Shown: one piece after another, positions 43,681 to 54,649 of the stretch
Position numbering within the stretch: position 1 is the stretch's first letter
Layout: each line of letters opens with the position of its first letter
Origin: Microglena sp. YARC
Taxonomy: Eukaryota; Chlorophyta; Chlorophyceae; Chlamydomonadales; Chlamydomonadaceae
Assembly: GCA_022414725.1 (NCBI GenBank)
Contig: CM039464.1
Location: 12,760,968 to 12,824,967 of the forward strand
Length of the DNA stretch: 64,000 nucleotides
Direction of reading: 5' to 3'
The notes under the pieces: model-generated
The model's input: the letters and a program-made list of their open reading frames with translations, nothing else
What the model was told of the DNA's origin: nothing
The model's database searches: none
Translations under genes and position numbers: made by a program

Positions 43681-45090
43681 GAGTAGCAAGGCCATTAGAC
43701 CTGTTGAGGAGGAGAATGATGGGGAGGTGAGATCACCTGACAAGGCCCCACCCACCACGCAAAACCCTGTTCACACATCCTCCAAAGCGGGCACTGGATC
43801 TGGGGCTGTGCGTAGTTTCCAAAGCATTTTGCTGTCCCAAGACCAGACTAGGCAGGCTAGGGATGATAGGAGGGAGAAGTCGAAGGAGGACAGAGACATA
43901 GAGAGGAAGGAGGAGCAGAGGCTGTATGATGAGAGGAGGGAGGAGAGAGAAAGGGAGGATAGAGAGAGGAGGGAGAAGAGTGAAAACCGGTTGGAGATGA
44001 TGACACCAGGGTAGTCCAAGACGCACGTCCTTGCGTCCCAGGACGCAACATGGGGAGGGCCGTTGCGTCCCAGGACGCAACATTGGCAGGGTCGGTTGCG
44101 TCCTGGACGCAGCCTCATAGATTGGTTGCGTCCGGGACGCAGGTTTTGGAAGTTGGTTGCGTCTCACTTCATTACCCTGCGTTTTCATGCGTCCCAATGC
44201 GCCCCAGTGCGTCTGATGCGTCCGACTCGAGAGTGCCCTCAGTGGGTGGTGCAGGACGCAAAGGACTCTCTCAGCCACATAATTTGAATGGACTCGAACC
44301 TAGAAATCCCCCACATGCCCCCAGGCCCTGAGTGGATGAGCGGGGTTCAAACAGCACCCTAGTCTAAAGCCTAGAATTTTTTGATGAGATCGATTTATTC
44401 TGGTCGATTTCAAAAATATTCGAACCGTCAAAATGCAATCTCGCGGCACGCCCAATGCTCCGACCAAGCAGCGAAGGCTGCATGGATTTTTTGTTGCCAA
44501 GCCCGCTGCGGCGCTGCTGCTGCTGCTGGGACGCATCAAGCATGGAGAAAAATCGAGACGCAGTGGGCCGCAGTGGGACGCATCAAGCATGGAGAAAAAT
44601 TGAAACGCAGTGGGACGCATCAAGCTGCTGTTGCTGTGGAAGGGGGAAAGAGGAATTTTTGGGACGCTACCTTCAAACTTTACTGCGTCCCAGGACGCAA
44701 CCTACGAAATTGGCTGCGTCCCTGGACGCAACCTACCCATTTGGGTGCGTCCCAGGAAGCAACTCCTGGGGTCCGTTTGGACAACCCTGGATGACACAAA
44801 TGTCAGAGATGAACCGGCAGACCACTCTCATGATTGCCAACATTTTTGGAGGGGGCCATGCGATGATGGGTATGAACCACTCCATTCCTGGCAGCTCCAC
44901 CCCACACAATGGGGGTGGGATGATGGGTCCTGCGATGTCCACCCCACACAATGGGGCTGGGATGATGGGTGGTGCCACACAGGCGTACCCCCAGAGTCCC
45001 AGACGTACCCTATGGGTACGTCTGGGGGTACGCCTGGGATGATGGGTGGTCCATTCATGCCAAACATGAGCCAGAACCCCCCTAGCTAGA
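43681..45090 (+). pseudogene. Coding sequence split by a hAT insertion
   Basis: Plus-strand reading from about 43681 runs SSKAIRPVEEENDGEVRSPD, then a highly charged helical stretch (RDIERKEEQRLYDERREERE) to ENRLEMMT. The hAT element 44007-44789 interrupts here. Removing one 8-bp target copy restores LEMMT/QMSEMNRQTTLMIANIF in frame. The C-terminal part is Gly/Met-rich (GGGHAMMGMNHSI, GGGMMGPAMST) and ends in a frame break at a strong inverted repeat near 44983-45039. The layout (disordered N-terminus, coiled coil, Gly/Met tail) resembles regulatory parts of transposon-encoded proteins, but no family was recognised. Confidence 0.6.
44007..44789. mobile_element. Non-autonomous hAT element, GCGTCC-repeat family
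   Basis: A 783-bp element with ends CAGGGTAGTCCAAGACGC and, reversed, CAGGGTTGTCCAAACGG. It is flanked by perfect 8-bp target duplications GATGACAC (43999-44006 and 44790-44797). The interior is full of the palindrome TTGCGTCCCAGGACGCAA and variants in both halves, probably transposase-binding subterminal repeats. A shorter relative lies at 46334-46651. No transposase is encoded. Confidence 0.88.
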
Positions 45091-46333
45091 TGGCTATACT
45101 GATTTTTGTGTTGCATGTTGTTGGCACATTACTTGTGCGGTACCCACGAGAGAGATTGTCACTTGGTAACATGAATTCAGGAACCTCGTTGAATTTAAAT
45201 TGGTACATTATTCCTACTTGGTACTTCATTAGAAGTTCCCAGCAAGCGAATTGTTACATTATTCCCCAATTGAACTTGGCTACATCCCTCTAGCAAGCAA
45301 CTTGGATTTCTTTTCTTACTATTATTAATTGACGACTTGGTCATACAATTTTAACAGAGGTTATAACAGAGGTTCCCAAATCTGTATTGTTTCCACTATC
45401 CAGTCTCCCTATTTGCAGCTACCTGTAGCCCCGTCCCTGCTGCGGGCAGCTCCCGGCTCCCAGCTCCCAGCTCCCAGCTCCCTGCAGGTCCTCCAGGTCC
45501 TGCAAAAAAAACAAAAGCGAATTAAAAAACTGGTGCGAGCGCACTTTTTCAAAGGCAAGAGCGCTTTTTTGACAGCGCACAGTTTTTGAAGGCATCTATC
45601 GGCACTTTGGGGGCTGTCAAATAATTGTCATCAGTTCAAAAACATTACAGCTTTTAGACATGAAACAAACAGTTATACTCCTGTATTTAAGTAGCCTACC
45701 AAAAGCAAAGTCGAAAGCAAAATCGGATCCATAAATTGTCTCAAAGACCAGATTTTGCTTTCGATTTAGCTTTTGGTCCGCTTTTGGTCCGATTTGGGTC
45801 GCTTTTGGTCCCCACCAAAATCGGACCAAAATCGGACCAAAATCGAACCAAAAGCAAAAACTAAATCGACCAAAAGCAAGAGCAGTGTGATCTACCCCTA
45901 AGGGCAGTCCATTGGCACCACTCTGGACCTTACGCAATAAGTATCCACCCCTTGGGTGGGTGAATGCAATAAGTATCTACCCCTTGGGTGAAAGGGGTCA
46001 GCCTTCCTGAGCTGTTTTCTAGCTTTTTACTCAGACCTCCAAATGACATTCTGAGACCACCCATGAGTAGGCCTTGGCAAGAGCAGTCCATTGGCATCAC
46101 TTTGGACCTTATGCAATAAATATCTACCCCTTGGGTGGGTGGGTGGGTTGTTGGGTGAATGGGGTTGAAAAACTGAATTTTGACTATCAGACAATCCCTG
46201 TGTGGGAATTCCGAGGATGCCATTATGTGCGCCATACCGTAAACCCCCACAATCCATATCTAAGTTAAAAAAAAGGGGGTATGGTATCACTTTCCCCACT
46301 CCCTCAGAGCACGTCCCCTGGGGTAGCTCCTAG
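45091..46333. other. MITE-like and interspersed repeats, no gene seen
   Basis: 45660-45890 is self-complementary, rich in 'aaaatcggaccaaaa' and 'gcttttggtccg', ending 'agcagtgtgatctacccct'. A related copy lies at 48610-48835. 45895-46125 holds two copies of the 23-kb interspersed repeat ('ggcaagagcagtccattggc'). 45175-45300 has two 'ttggtacatt'-type blocks. Confidence 0.5.
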
Positions 46334-46651
46334 CAGGGTACTTCAAACGGACCCCAGGGGTTGCGTCCTGGGACGCAACCTAATTCGGTATGTTGCGTCC
46401 TGGGACGCATCTGTAGGTAGGTTGCGTCCAGGGACGCACTCAGGTCATCAGGGTGCGTCTATCTATCAAAAGAAGCCTTAGCCCACGGCAATGGAGTGGT
46501 GGTGGGCCAATCAACTGATGGGTGAGACGCAACCAACATCTTGAACCTGCGTCTGCGACGCAACCAACATCATGGATCTGCGTCCGGGACGCAACGGACC
46601 CTCCCCATGTTGCATCCTGGGACGCAAGGACGCGCGTCCTGCACAACCCTG
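46334..46651. mobile_element. Short hAT element, GCGTCC-repeat family
   Basis: A 318-bp element with ends CAGGGTACTTCAAACGG and, reversed, CAGGGTTGTGCAGGACGC. Target duplications are GCTCCTAG and GCTCCGAG (8 bp, one mismatch). The interior has the TTGCGTCCTGGGACGCAA palindrome several times, as in 44007-44789. Confidence 0.85.
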
Positions 46652-47185
46652 GCTCCGAGCCATCAAACACACCAACTCCTAGGGGACATAACGTCGAATG
46701 GGTCTTGAAGAGCTTGCCAGCACACCCCTAATGATCATGTGCAAGCCCAATAGGCTGAAGAGACATCCCCAATAGCGAGAGAGAGTTGGATGATTTCGTA
46801 TTTTGTATACAATTTATGTAACATGTTTAGGGCTGTCAAGCTTTATACCGCCCAGTATTTATTTTACCATGTACCGTACCTTATACCATACGGTAAAATA
46901 TGCAAACCGTACGGTATTTTTGGGATCCATCGTACGGTAAACACGATATGTCGTGTTTACCGTACGATATTATCGTGTTTGGTCCAAATCGGCTTTGGCT
47001 TCGAGTTTATCAGCTTGTTCTGTTAATTCAGGTCGATATCAGTTAGATAACAGTTCGCCACTTAGTAATATCGACCTGAATTAACAGAGCAAGCTGATAA
47101 ACTCGAAGCCAAAGCCGCCTTTCGAATTCATATTTAAAATTCAGATTGTATTCGATCCCTCTTTTCTGTGCTGTGCTCTTCCGCC

Positions 47186-47410
47186 ATGTCTGGATCCGGA
47201 TCTGCTGATGCGGTTTCTACCACCACCCGTTACCTCGACAGTGATGGGAAACAAAAGCATTTGGGAGTCAATTGGAATCCTCGCGATCTGTATACGAATC
47301 TGAAGAGCAAGTCTCGCAAGTATGAAACCCACTTCCGCATTGTCCATGAGGAGCCCTCCATGGCAGTAGTGCTCCAGTGCAAGACCTCTGCACTTTTGGA
47401 AGGTAGCTGA
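47186..47410 (+). pseudogene. hAT transposase N-terminal remnant
   Basis: A 74-residue frame starting MSGSGSADAVSTTTRYLDSD, with GVNWNPRDLYTNLKSKSRK and HFRIVHEEPSMAVVLQCKTS, then a stop after LLEGS. The placement before the dimerisation remnant in a clear hAT element identifies it by context. A normal BED finger is not evident in it. Confidence 0.5.
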
Positions 47411-47455
47411 AGCTTACTTTCCCATCTGTGCTGCAGCAGGGGTCCGTCTGTTAAG

Positions 47456-47621
47456 CTTGCATGCATCCTCATGCGCAGCGGAGCGCAACTGGTCTACATG
47501 GGGGAGGATGTACACTAAGCTGCGGAGCAACCTGAGCCACCAGATGGCAGAGAAGCTGATCTTTATCAAGTCCAACTACGATTCCAAGGAGGGTGGCGAC
47601 ATGCTAGACATGGGCTTGTAG
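47456..47621 (+). pseudogene. hAT transposase C-terminal dimerisation remnant
   Basis: The plus strand reads SSCAAERNWSTWGRMYTKLR, then SNLSHQMAEKLIFIKSNYDS and a stop after DMLDMGL. The pattern E-R-x-W-S-x-x-x-x-x-x-x-K-L-R-x-x-L...A-E-K-L is the hallmark of the hAT C-terminal dimerisation region. The RNase H-like catalytic part that should precede it is absent. Confidence 0.75.
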
Positions 47622-48421
47622 ATGTAGAGCATTCGTTCCAGGGACCTCAAGAGCATGTAGTAACTTGTAGTAAATTGCTGCTCACCATCTTCCAATTTTC
47701 AAGTTCGTCTGTGCAATATCCACGCTTAGTTAGCCTTGTCCAGGTCCGTCTAGTAGTTCCCTAAAGGCATGGGTAATTAAAATATTTATGTAAATAATTT
47801 ATGCCTTGCTAGTTCGCTCTGGAGTTTACCTGATGGACCAGGTTCTGAGGGGAATTTTTCCTATACCCTGACTGTTATAAAACTGTCCAGAGAGAGGATA
47901 TAGTTACATACTCAGCAAAAATCAATGCCGAGACTGAACAGCGCCGAGGCAGCTGGACAGTTTTATAACAATGGGGGTTTGGGCAACATTTGTCCAGGTG
48001 ATCAGACCATGTTCGGGCTCCGCTGACTATATAACAATTTCCTTAATATTTGTGGGCCTGTGGTCTACGAAAATATCTTACACTTGGCAGGTCGGCGGTT
48101 CGATTCTCGTCAGGAGCACCTGAGTCTGGGCCAGGGAATTTAGTATTCCGCCTTATACCGTACGGTACCGTACGATATATCGTACGGTAATACACCACGA
48201 TATTACCGTGTTTTTCTATCTCCCTCAGTATTGGTTCATTTGACTTGATTTTAAGTGTATGGAGGTGTAAACGGTATTTCCTGTTATATCCCCATGGTCT
48301 TATACTGATTTTCCCAAAAAGGGTATAAAAATACCGTACGGTATCGATACCGTACGGTATATCACGATATATAGTACGGTAATTGAAAATACCGTACGGT
48401 ATTGACAGCCCTAAACATGTT

Positions 48422-49450
48422 CCTTCTCGTTTGCAGCTATTTGGGCCATATCTCAACACAATATCAGCTTGCGACTGTGCCATACCCCCTGAAAAATTTG
48501 AAGACTAGAAGCAGCTAGAAGCAACAATAATTAATAATTGGATAAGAAAAGGTATGAGTGAAACAACGAAGATACGGAAAAGATAATAACAGAAAACAAT
48601 ATGAAGTTCCAGAAAAAAATCCGGACCAAAAGCAAAATCGAGGCAAATCCCCCCCCCCCCCCCCCCCCCCCCGCTTTTGCTTTTGGTCGATTTAGCTTTT
48701 GCTTTTGGTCCGATTTCGGTCCTGACCAAAATCGATTCTGGTCAATGTTGTAGTGCGACCACTAAGATTTGGGTGATAACCAAAATCGACCAAAATCGGA
48801 CCAAAATCGGCCGGACCAAAAGCAGTGTGACCTACCCCTTACCAAGGCCTACCCAAGGGTGGTCTCAGAATGCCATTTGGAGGTTTGAGTAAAAAGTTAG
48901 AAAAAACCTGAGGAGGGCTGACCCTCCCCCCCCCCCCCCCCCCCCCCCCAAATGAGGTGCTCAGAATGACCTGAAAAATGTCTCATTATATCGCAATGAT
49001 AGTATGATACATGCGATTACAGCCCCATTATCAGAAAACATCAATCGGGAGAATAAAATTTTTGGAGGCCTTGACACCTCCTCATTAGTTACTTATTAAC
49101 TTATGCTCGCGTGGCTGGTTACGTTTGAGCACCCCCAGGGGTTCCCCCCCCTCACTTAAACAACCCTGATGTAGTGGCGTTCAAATATCCCTGTTTAGGG
49201 TACTCCGCCCGCAGAGGCGCCGACGTAGAGTTCTGAGTAGGCCGAAGGTCGATAGACCAGGTACCAGAAGACAGCTATCAGATCAGATCGTCCCTGTGCC
49301 GCGCGACGACGGCTTCTGGACAACCTGGCAGTTACCTAGTCTACCACCGCGACCGCCGCTACATTATGTTTCCGCACGCACCACCCCCGCACGCGCACGG
49401 CTGCGGCTGCCCTTCTATACCTACTGCGCTCGCACAGGACAGCATGAAGT
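48422..49450. other. Repeats and G/C runs, no gene seen
   Basis: 48610-48835 is a second copy of the 'accaaaatcg' MITE-like sequence, with a poly-C run at about 48651-48672. 48835-48900 copies the 23-kb repeat. Another C-run lies at about 48927-48949. 49140-49225 is the inverted copy of 31434-31520. Confidence 0.5.
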
Positions 49451-50960
49451 TTGACAGACCATGTGATCGAAACTAGGCCAAGCCACCTCCCCCCAATTCA
49501 AAGGCACCGGCCCGCCCCCCCTAACTCCTCCAGTAACCTGCACCTACCCCGAAGCTGCAGCGCGCTACGCCTGCAGCTGCCTCCAATATGCCGCATGCCA
49601 ACGCGCATCCATCATCAGCTCGCAGCAGTAGGTTTGTTCGTGCGCAAGCTACCCGTGCATTCCAGGAACAGCTTTGCAACTGCCCATCTGTACAGCCCCC
49701 ATCCCCCACTACCTACAAACAATTACCCCTTCGCTTCCTACCCCCACCAATACGTGCCTTGCTTCGCTGATCTGCAAGTAGAAACTTCTGGTTGCGATAC
49801 CCACAAAGCCCATCCTCCACATTCTCCACGTTTCTCTTTGCCGATTTGCATAGCTGCTGAAATCGCGTTTACGCAGCAACCCACTAGAGGTAGTAGCGCA
49901 TATTTGCGCCCCGCACAGCTCACCAACACAGCCCATTGGATCGGATCCGCGCAACCATAATTGCTCGCTTGCTCAATACCCCTAAATTGTGCGTGGAATC
50001 GCTTCTTTGTCTGCGTTTAGCCACTTCTCTAGTCCTTGTTGTTCTGATGGTATGGTCTATCAGTCTTCGGGCTCATCGTCTGCGGGCGGGCTAATATCGC
50101 CGGGGGCAGTACTAACACCATCGGCATGACAACACACTTCCAAGTACATAATGCAATCACGCCATCCACCCCTCTGGATGCATCCAATCGACAGAGACCA
50201 GGCCGAATCAGCCCACTGCTACGGTTCACAGCCTTGTTCACAGCTCCTTGTAACCACTCCCTTGATGTTGCTGCTGTTGCTTTAACTACGTGCTCTATCA
50301 GCCTTCAGGCTGCCCACCGTCTGCGGTAAACATGGGCAATATTAGCACCTCTACACCACACTCGTGTATGCATCATGCATGCAACAATCACATGGATACT
50401 CACCCTGCTTATCTTTCTCCCTTCGGTTGACTTACATTCTGCCGTCTAGTAGTCCAGGACTCTCCGATACCATCCCCCCACCCCTCTTCCCCTAACCAAC
50501 TCCAACGTCACGTTCCTGTCACCGATACGCCACCAATATGTTGCTGCCATTCCTGCCAATATGTGCCGTCGCCATTATCTCGCTGCTGCGAACGACTTGT
50601 AAAATATAACCCCCCCCCGAGAAACTGTCCTCTACTTCCTGCTATCCATCACCAGACAAAAACATTTCAAAATTTCAAACCGTCAGCGAGCCGAACCGAG
50701 TGCCCGAGCTCATCGCCCCCGACCCAACCACCACCCACATATCTCCTCCCCCCCAAACACCCAGCCACCGTCGTCGCTGCATACCACCCAATACGCTCCT
50801 AATCACTCGCTATTCTCTACTCTCACAGATCGACACCCAGCCTCGCTATATCAGCGCCAGGACCGAGCAAGAAACCGTTCCCAACAACCTCGAGGGCAAC
50901 TCGTTCCACCACAGCTTTACATAACATTCGCCCCAACTTCCAGCTGTCGAACTTGAACTG
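49451..50960. other. C-rich DNA with unassigned open frames
   Basis: A 169-codon plus-strand frame (49451-49960; e.g. FASYPHQYVPCFADLQ) overlaps open frames on the other strand, and none has a recognised family or splice support. 50690-50925 and its complement (LGRMLCKAVVERVALE on minus) are equally ambiguous. No repeats of note. Confidence 0.25.
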
Positions 50961-51094
50961 ATACTCAGGAGAGATTGAACAGAGATTGGGAAGAGGTGAA
51001 GGAGCACTTAAATTTAGGTATCCACAGCAGGCTTGGAGGAATGCAGAATCCGAGGAAATCGCACCCAGCCCAGTGTGTGCTGGTCCTGCTGGCA

Positions 51095-51650
51095 GCATGC
51101 TGTGCGCAAAGAGCAGTAGCATATAACGGTGAGCTGCATGCATGCATTGGTAAACTTTGCACAGGTGTGGGTGGGTTGGCATGCTGTGTGCAAAGAGCAG
51201 TAGGGTATAATGGTGAGCTGCTTGCATGCATTGGTAAACTTTGCACAGGTGTGGATGGGTGGGTTGGCATGCTGTGCACAAAAAGCAGTAGCGTATAATG
51301 GTGAACTGCATCAGGCTGCATGCATGCATTGGTGGGCTTTGCACAGGTGTGGGCTGGTGGGCTGGCATGCTGTGCACAAAGAGCAGTAGCGTATGACGGT
51401 GAGCTTCATGCATGCATTGGTGAACTTTGCACAGGTGTGGATGGGTGGGTTGGCATGCTGTGCACAAAAAGCAGTAGCGTATAATGGTGAACTGCATCAG
51501 GCTGCATGCATTGGTGGGCTTTGCACAGGTGTGGGCTGGTGGGCTGGCATGCTGTGCACAAAGAGCAGTAGCGTATGACGGTGAGCTTCATGCATGCATT
51601 GGTGAACTTTGCACAGGTGTGGGTGGGTGGGTGGATTGGCATGCTGTGTG
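51095..51650. repeat. ~90 bp tandem repeat with 178-bp higher order
   Basis: Six units share 'ggcatgctgtgcacaaagag', 'cagtagcgtataatggtgag', 'catgcatgcattggtgaac' and 'tttgcacaggtgtgggtggg'. Two-unit blocks starting near 51245 and 51423 are almost identical. Minus-strand frames (YCFLCTACQPTHPHLCKVHQ) are repeat artefacts. Confidence 0.75.
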
Positions 51651-52250
51651 AAAATAGAACTAATCGCAACAGCAATTCCAAAAGAACCCAACCAACCAAA
51701 CCCACCCCATTCAATGCAAACGCGTGTGCACCTGTCTGTGTTTGCACAACCAAACACAAAATAACATAGCACAACAAAACGAAGCACAGCCTAAAACTAA
51801 ACAACGCAACAAAACACAACAAAGCACAACGAAACACAACGAAGCAAAGCTCGACGGAAAAAAACAACGAAACAAAAAATGAAACCACACATAGTAGGGT
51901 GCCCTGGTGGTCGGCCCAGGGGGTCGTGTAAAGTGAGTCAAGTAGCAGTGGCAGCCTCCTTGGTGAAAGATGCACAAGCAGGTGCATACTCACCCGTACA
52001 ATTTAATATTTGAGGGGTCAATAATCAATATAGCACGACTGGTGCGCACTCCTCCTCCGCCGCCGCCGCCAGTGTGACCGGTGTAACCGTGGGGTATCTG
52101 CTTAGTTGAGGGCGGTAAATTAGTTGAGGGCGGTAAAGATGCACAAGCAGGTGCTTACTCTGCTACTCATCCGTACAATTTAAAGTTTGGGGGTCAAGAA
52201 TCAATGTAGCACGACTGGTGCGCACCAATATTTCATTACTTACACATTAG
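51651..52250. other. AAC-rich stretch and transposon end, no gene seen
   Basis: 51745-51880 is 'acaaaacacaac'-rich. 51893-51930 contains GTAGGGTGCCCTGGTGGTCG then GCCC, the end motif of the 40741-43187 element. Two related blocks near 51960-52050 and 52140-52230 share 'gatgcacaagcaggtgc' and 'tagcacgactggtgcgcac'. Confidence 0.45.
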
Positions 52251-52614
52251 TTATTGCATAATGCATTCTGCTTGAATTTGAAACGTTTGTGCAAGTGGCA
52301 TTATTATTAAACTTGGTGGCCTGTAAGGCTAATAAAGTTAATAGCTCACTGACTCCCCGAAGTTCCATGGAGGCAGGTGCAGCAACTCCCGAGGCTACAG
52401 TTGCTACTACGCAACCTGCAGCTACTAGTGCGAAACAGCAGATTTCCTTGTCAAGCACAATGAGCTGATGCAATGAGCTGCGAGAGGCACGGAGATGCAA
52501 ATTTTCCCAGGGGAAATCGTAGACATGATCCAGGTCCCTAGATTGAGTCCACAGGGCAGGAGGGAAACGACAAATGAAAACACCGCGTCCACAGTCCGCA
52601 AACTTGAGATCAGT

Positions 52615-52712
52615 ACACGAGAAAGTGCCCTCCGAGATAAGCCGACCCCTGCGAGAATCGAACACGGGTCGCTTGGATGTGAGGGAGGTCAGTTTAACCG
52701 GCTAATTTGAAC
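52615..52712 (-). other. tRNA-like sequence, possibly SINE-derived
   Basis: The minus strand has TTAGCCGGTTAAACTGACC (A-box-like) followed about 30 bp later by CCGTGTTCGATTCTCGCA (B-box and T-arm-like) and GGGTCGGC. No acceptor stem or clear anticodon stem could be paired, so it does not look like a functional tRNA. Confidence 0.3.
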
Positions 52713-52789
52713 GGTGTTTTTGCCACAATCGCCAAATGTACACCGTGCCGCGTATCCATCGCATAGGTCTTAGCCCCTAGGGGCCGACC

Positions 52790-52810
52790 AACACACAACA
52801 AACACACAAA

Positions 52811-52842
<32 letters not shown>

Positions 52843-53445
52843 ACAACAACAACAACAACAACAACACACAACAACACACAACAACACACAAAAAAGCAAA
52901 GTAGAACAAAACACAACAAAATGCAACACAACTAAACACAAAACCATGTAATTACCTGGCTGTGTAGGCACGGCTGAGTTCAAAACAACATAACACAGCA
53001 AAATACAACACAACAAAACACAACAAAACACAACAAAATACAACAAAATACAACACAACAATACACATCGCTTGCAACCATCTGGTCATCTGTCTGTGTA
53101 GGCACGGCTGAACACAATACAACAACACAACACACAACAAAGCAAAGCACAACAAAATACAACACAACTAAACACAAAACCATGTAATTACCTGGCTGTG
53201 TAGGCACGGCTGAGTTCAAAACAACATAACACAGCAAAATACAACACAACAAAACACAACAAAACACAACAAAATACAACAAAATACAACACAACAATAC
53301 ACAACGCATGCAACCATCTGGTCATCTGTCTGTGTAGGCACGGCTGAACACAATACAATAACACAACACACAACAAAGCAAAGCACAACAAAATACAACA
53401 CAACTAAACACAAAACCATCTGGTTACCCGTCGGTGTAGGCACGG
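52790..53445. repeat. 236-bp higher-order AAC-rich repeat
   Basis: CA and CAA tracts (52818-52900) lead into two near-identical ~236-bp blocks (from about 52945 and 53181), each with 'gtaattacctggctgtgtag', 'gcacggctgagttcaaaac' and 'catctggtcatctgtctgtg'. A third partial block ends at the acceptor of the first exon of the plus-strand gene, sharing 'gtaggcacggctgagt' with it. The Cys/Val-rich minus frames are artefacts. Confidence 0.75.
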
Positions 53446-53460
53446 CTGAGTGCTTAGCAG

Positions 53461-54611
53461 TGTTCTTCTCAGAAAAAGAGTATCAAGGTCTCTCCTTTGG
53501 ATTCTCTACCGGAATTGTCGGTTGGACTGGAAACTCCATGTACTACAACATCTGGGACTTTGGAACGGTGAGTGGCTTGGTGGCCTGATGGGTTTGTGGG
53601 TGGGAGAGTGGCTTGGTGGCTTTATGGGTGAGTGGGTCCGTAGGTTTGTGGGTTAGTAGGTGGACAAGTTTCATTTTCCATTGGGATTATCGCCTGGACT
53701 GGAAACTCCATGTACTCAGGGACTCTGGAACTTTGGAACGGCGAGTGAGTTATTGTGTGGATATGTGGATTAGTTGGTGGGTGAATGCGTTATTGAGCCG
53801 ACTGACCCGGGGTTGATGGTACTGTCACATGTAGTGCTTTTGAAGGGTGAGTGGTGCGATGGCTCGGTGGCTTATTGAGTGAGGGTCTTCTGGTAGCGAT
53901 AAGGGGTTTGGTGCCTTTCAAGAATGGGCTCCTGGTAGCCGTTTGGGTAGGTGGTCCAAAAGGCCGTCCTGCCGGGACGGGCCGGGGGGGTTGGGGGGCG
54001 GGCAGGGGAGTCTCAGGGTAGGGAAATGTTTGGCTTACACAGTGTCTGGATCGATCGCTATTGGTAGCCGAAAAGAAAAGCTCTGTTAGTAGGTGGGTAG
54101 TTGGATTTCCCACGTGAATGATCATTTGACTGAAAAGTGGGGGGTGCAGGAATTGTTTTTTCGAATCTAAAAGTGGTTTTTTTCTAGCTTGATGGTTTAA
54201 GGCCTTCTCCAGGGACAGCGTTTTTCTAGCGTTTTAGCTTGCGTTTTAGGGCCATTTAGGGCCATAGATTTGGGTTCTTTATAGCGGCAATTTGGGCTCA
54301 AACTGTGCCAAAAGTAGCGATTCAGGGGGGGAAATCCTTGGTGGGTTGGGCATTGGCAGGTGGGTAGGTGAGTATTAGGTTTTCGGCTAAGTAGATGTCA
54401 ACCCTAAACCCCAAAGCCATATAAGCCCAAACTTACCCACTTACCCCCCCCCCCCCCTCCCCCCCCCTCCTCCCTCCCTCCTCTCCCCTCCCCTCCACCT
54501 ACTCACCTATCCCCCACCCCCCACACACACGCCCTCCCTCCCCTCCCCTCTCTCCTCTCCACCTACTCACCTATCCCCTCCGCCCCCCCCCCCCATCCCC
54601 TCCCCCTCCTC

Positions 54612-54649
<38 letters not shown>

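Larger units (their letters stand above)
46828..48413 (+). mobile_element. hAT transposon with deleted transposase
   Basis: A 1586-bp element with ends TAGGGCTGTCAA / TTGACAGCCCTA and perfect 8-bp target duplications AACATGTT (46820-46827 and 48414-48421). The palindrome ACCGTACGGT recurs near both ends. It retains two transposase pieces (47186-47410 and about 47456-47621) that lie too close together, so the catalytic core has been lost. A tRNA-like B-box (CGGTTCGATTCTCG) lies at about 48092. A diverged relative is at 5977-7659, with ATCGTACGAT in place of ACCGTACGGT. Confidence 0.88.

Noticed and set aside
52615..52712. Functional tRNA gene on the minus strand
   Set aside because: A- and B-box-like words are present, but acceptor and anticodon stems cannot be paired.
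52694..53443. Cys/Val-rich membrane-like frames on the minus strand
   Set aside because: They derive from AAC/ACA repeats (complement GTT/TGT) and recur with the 236-bp repeat unit.
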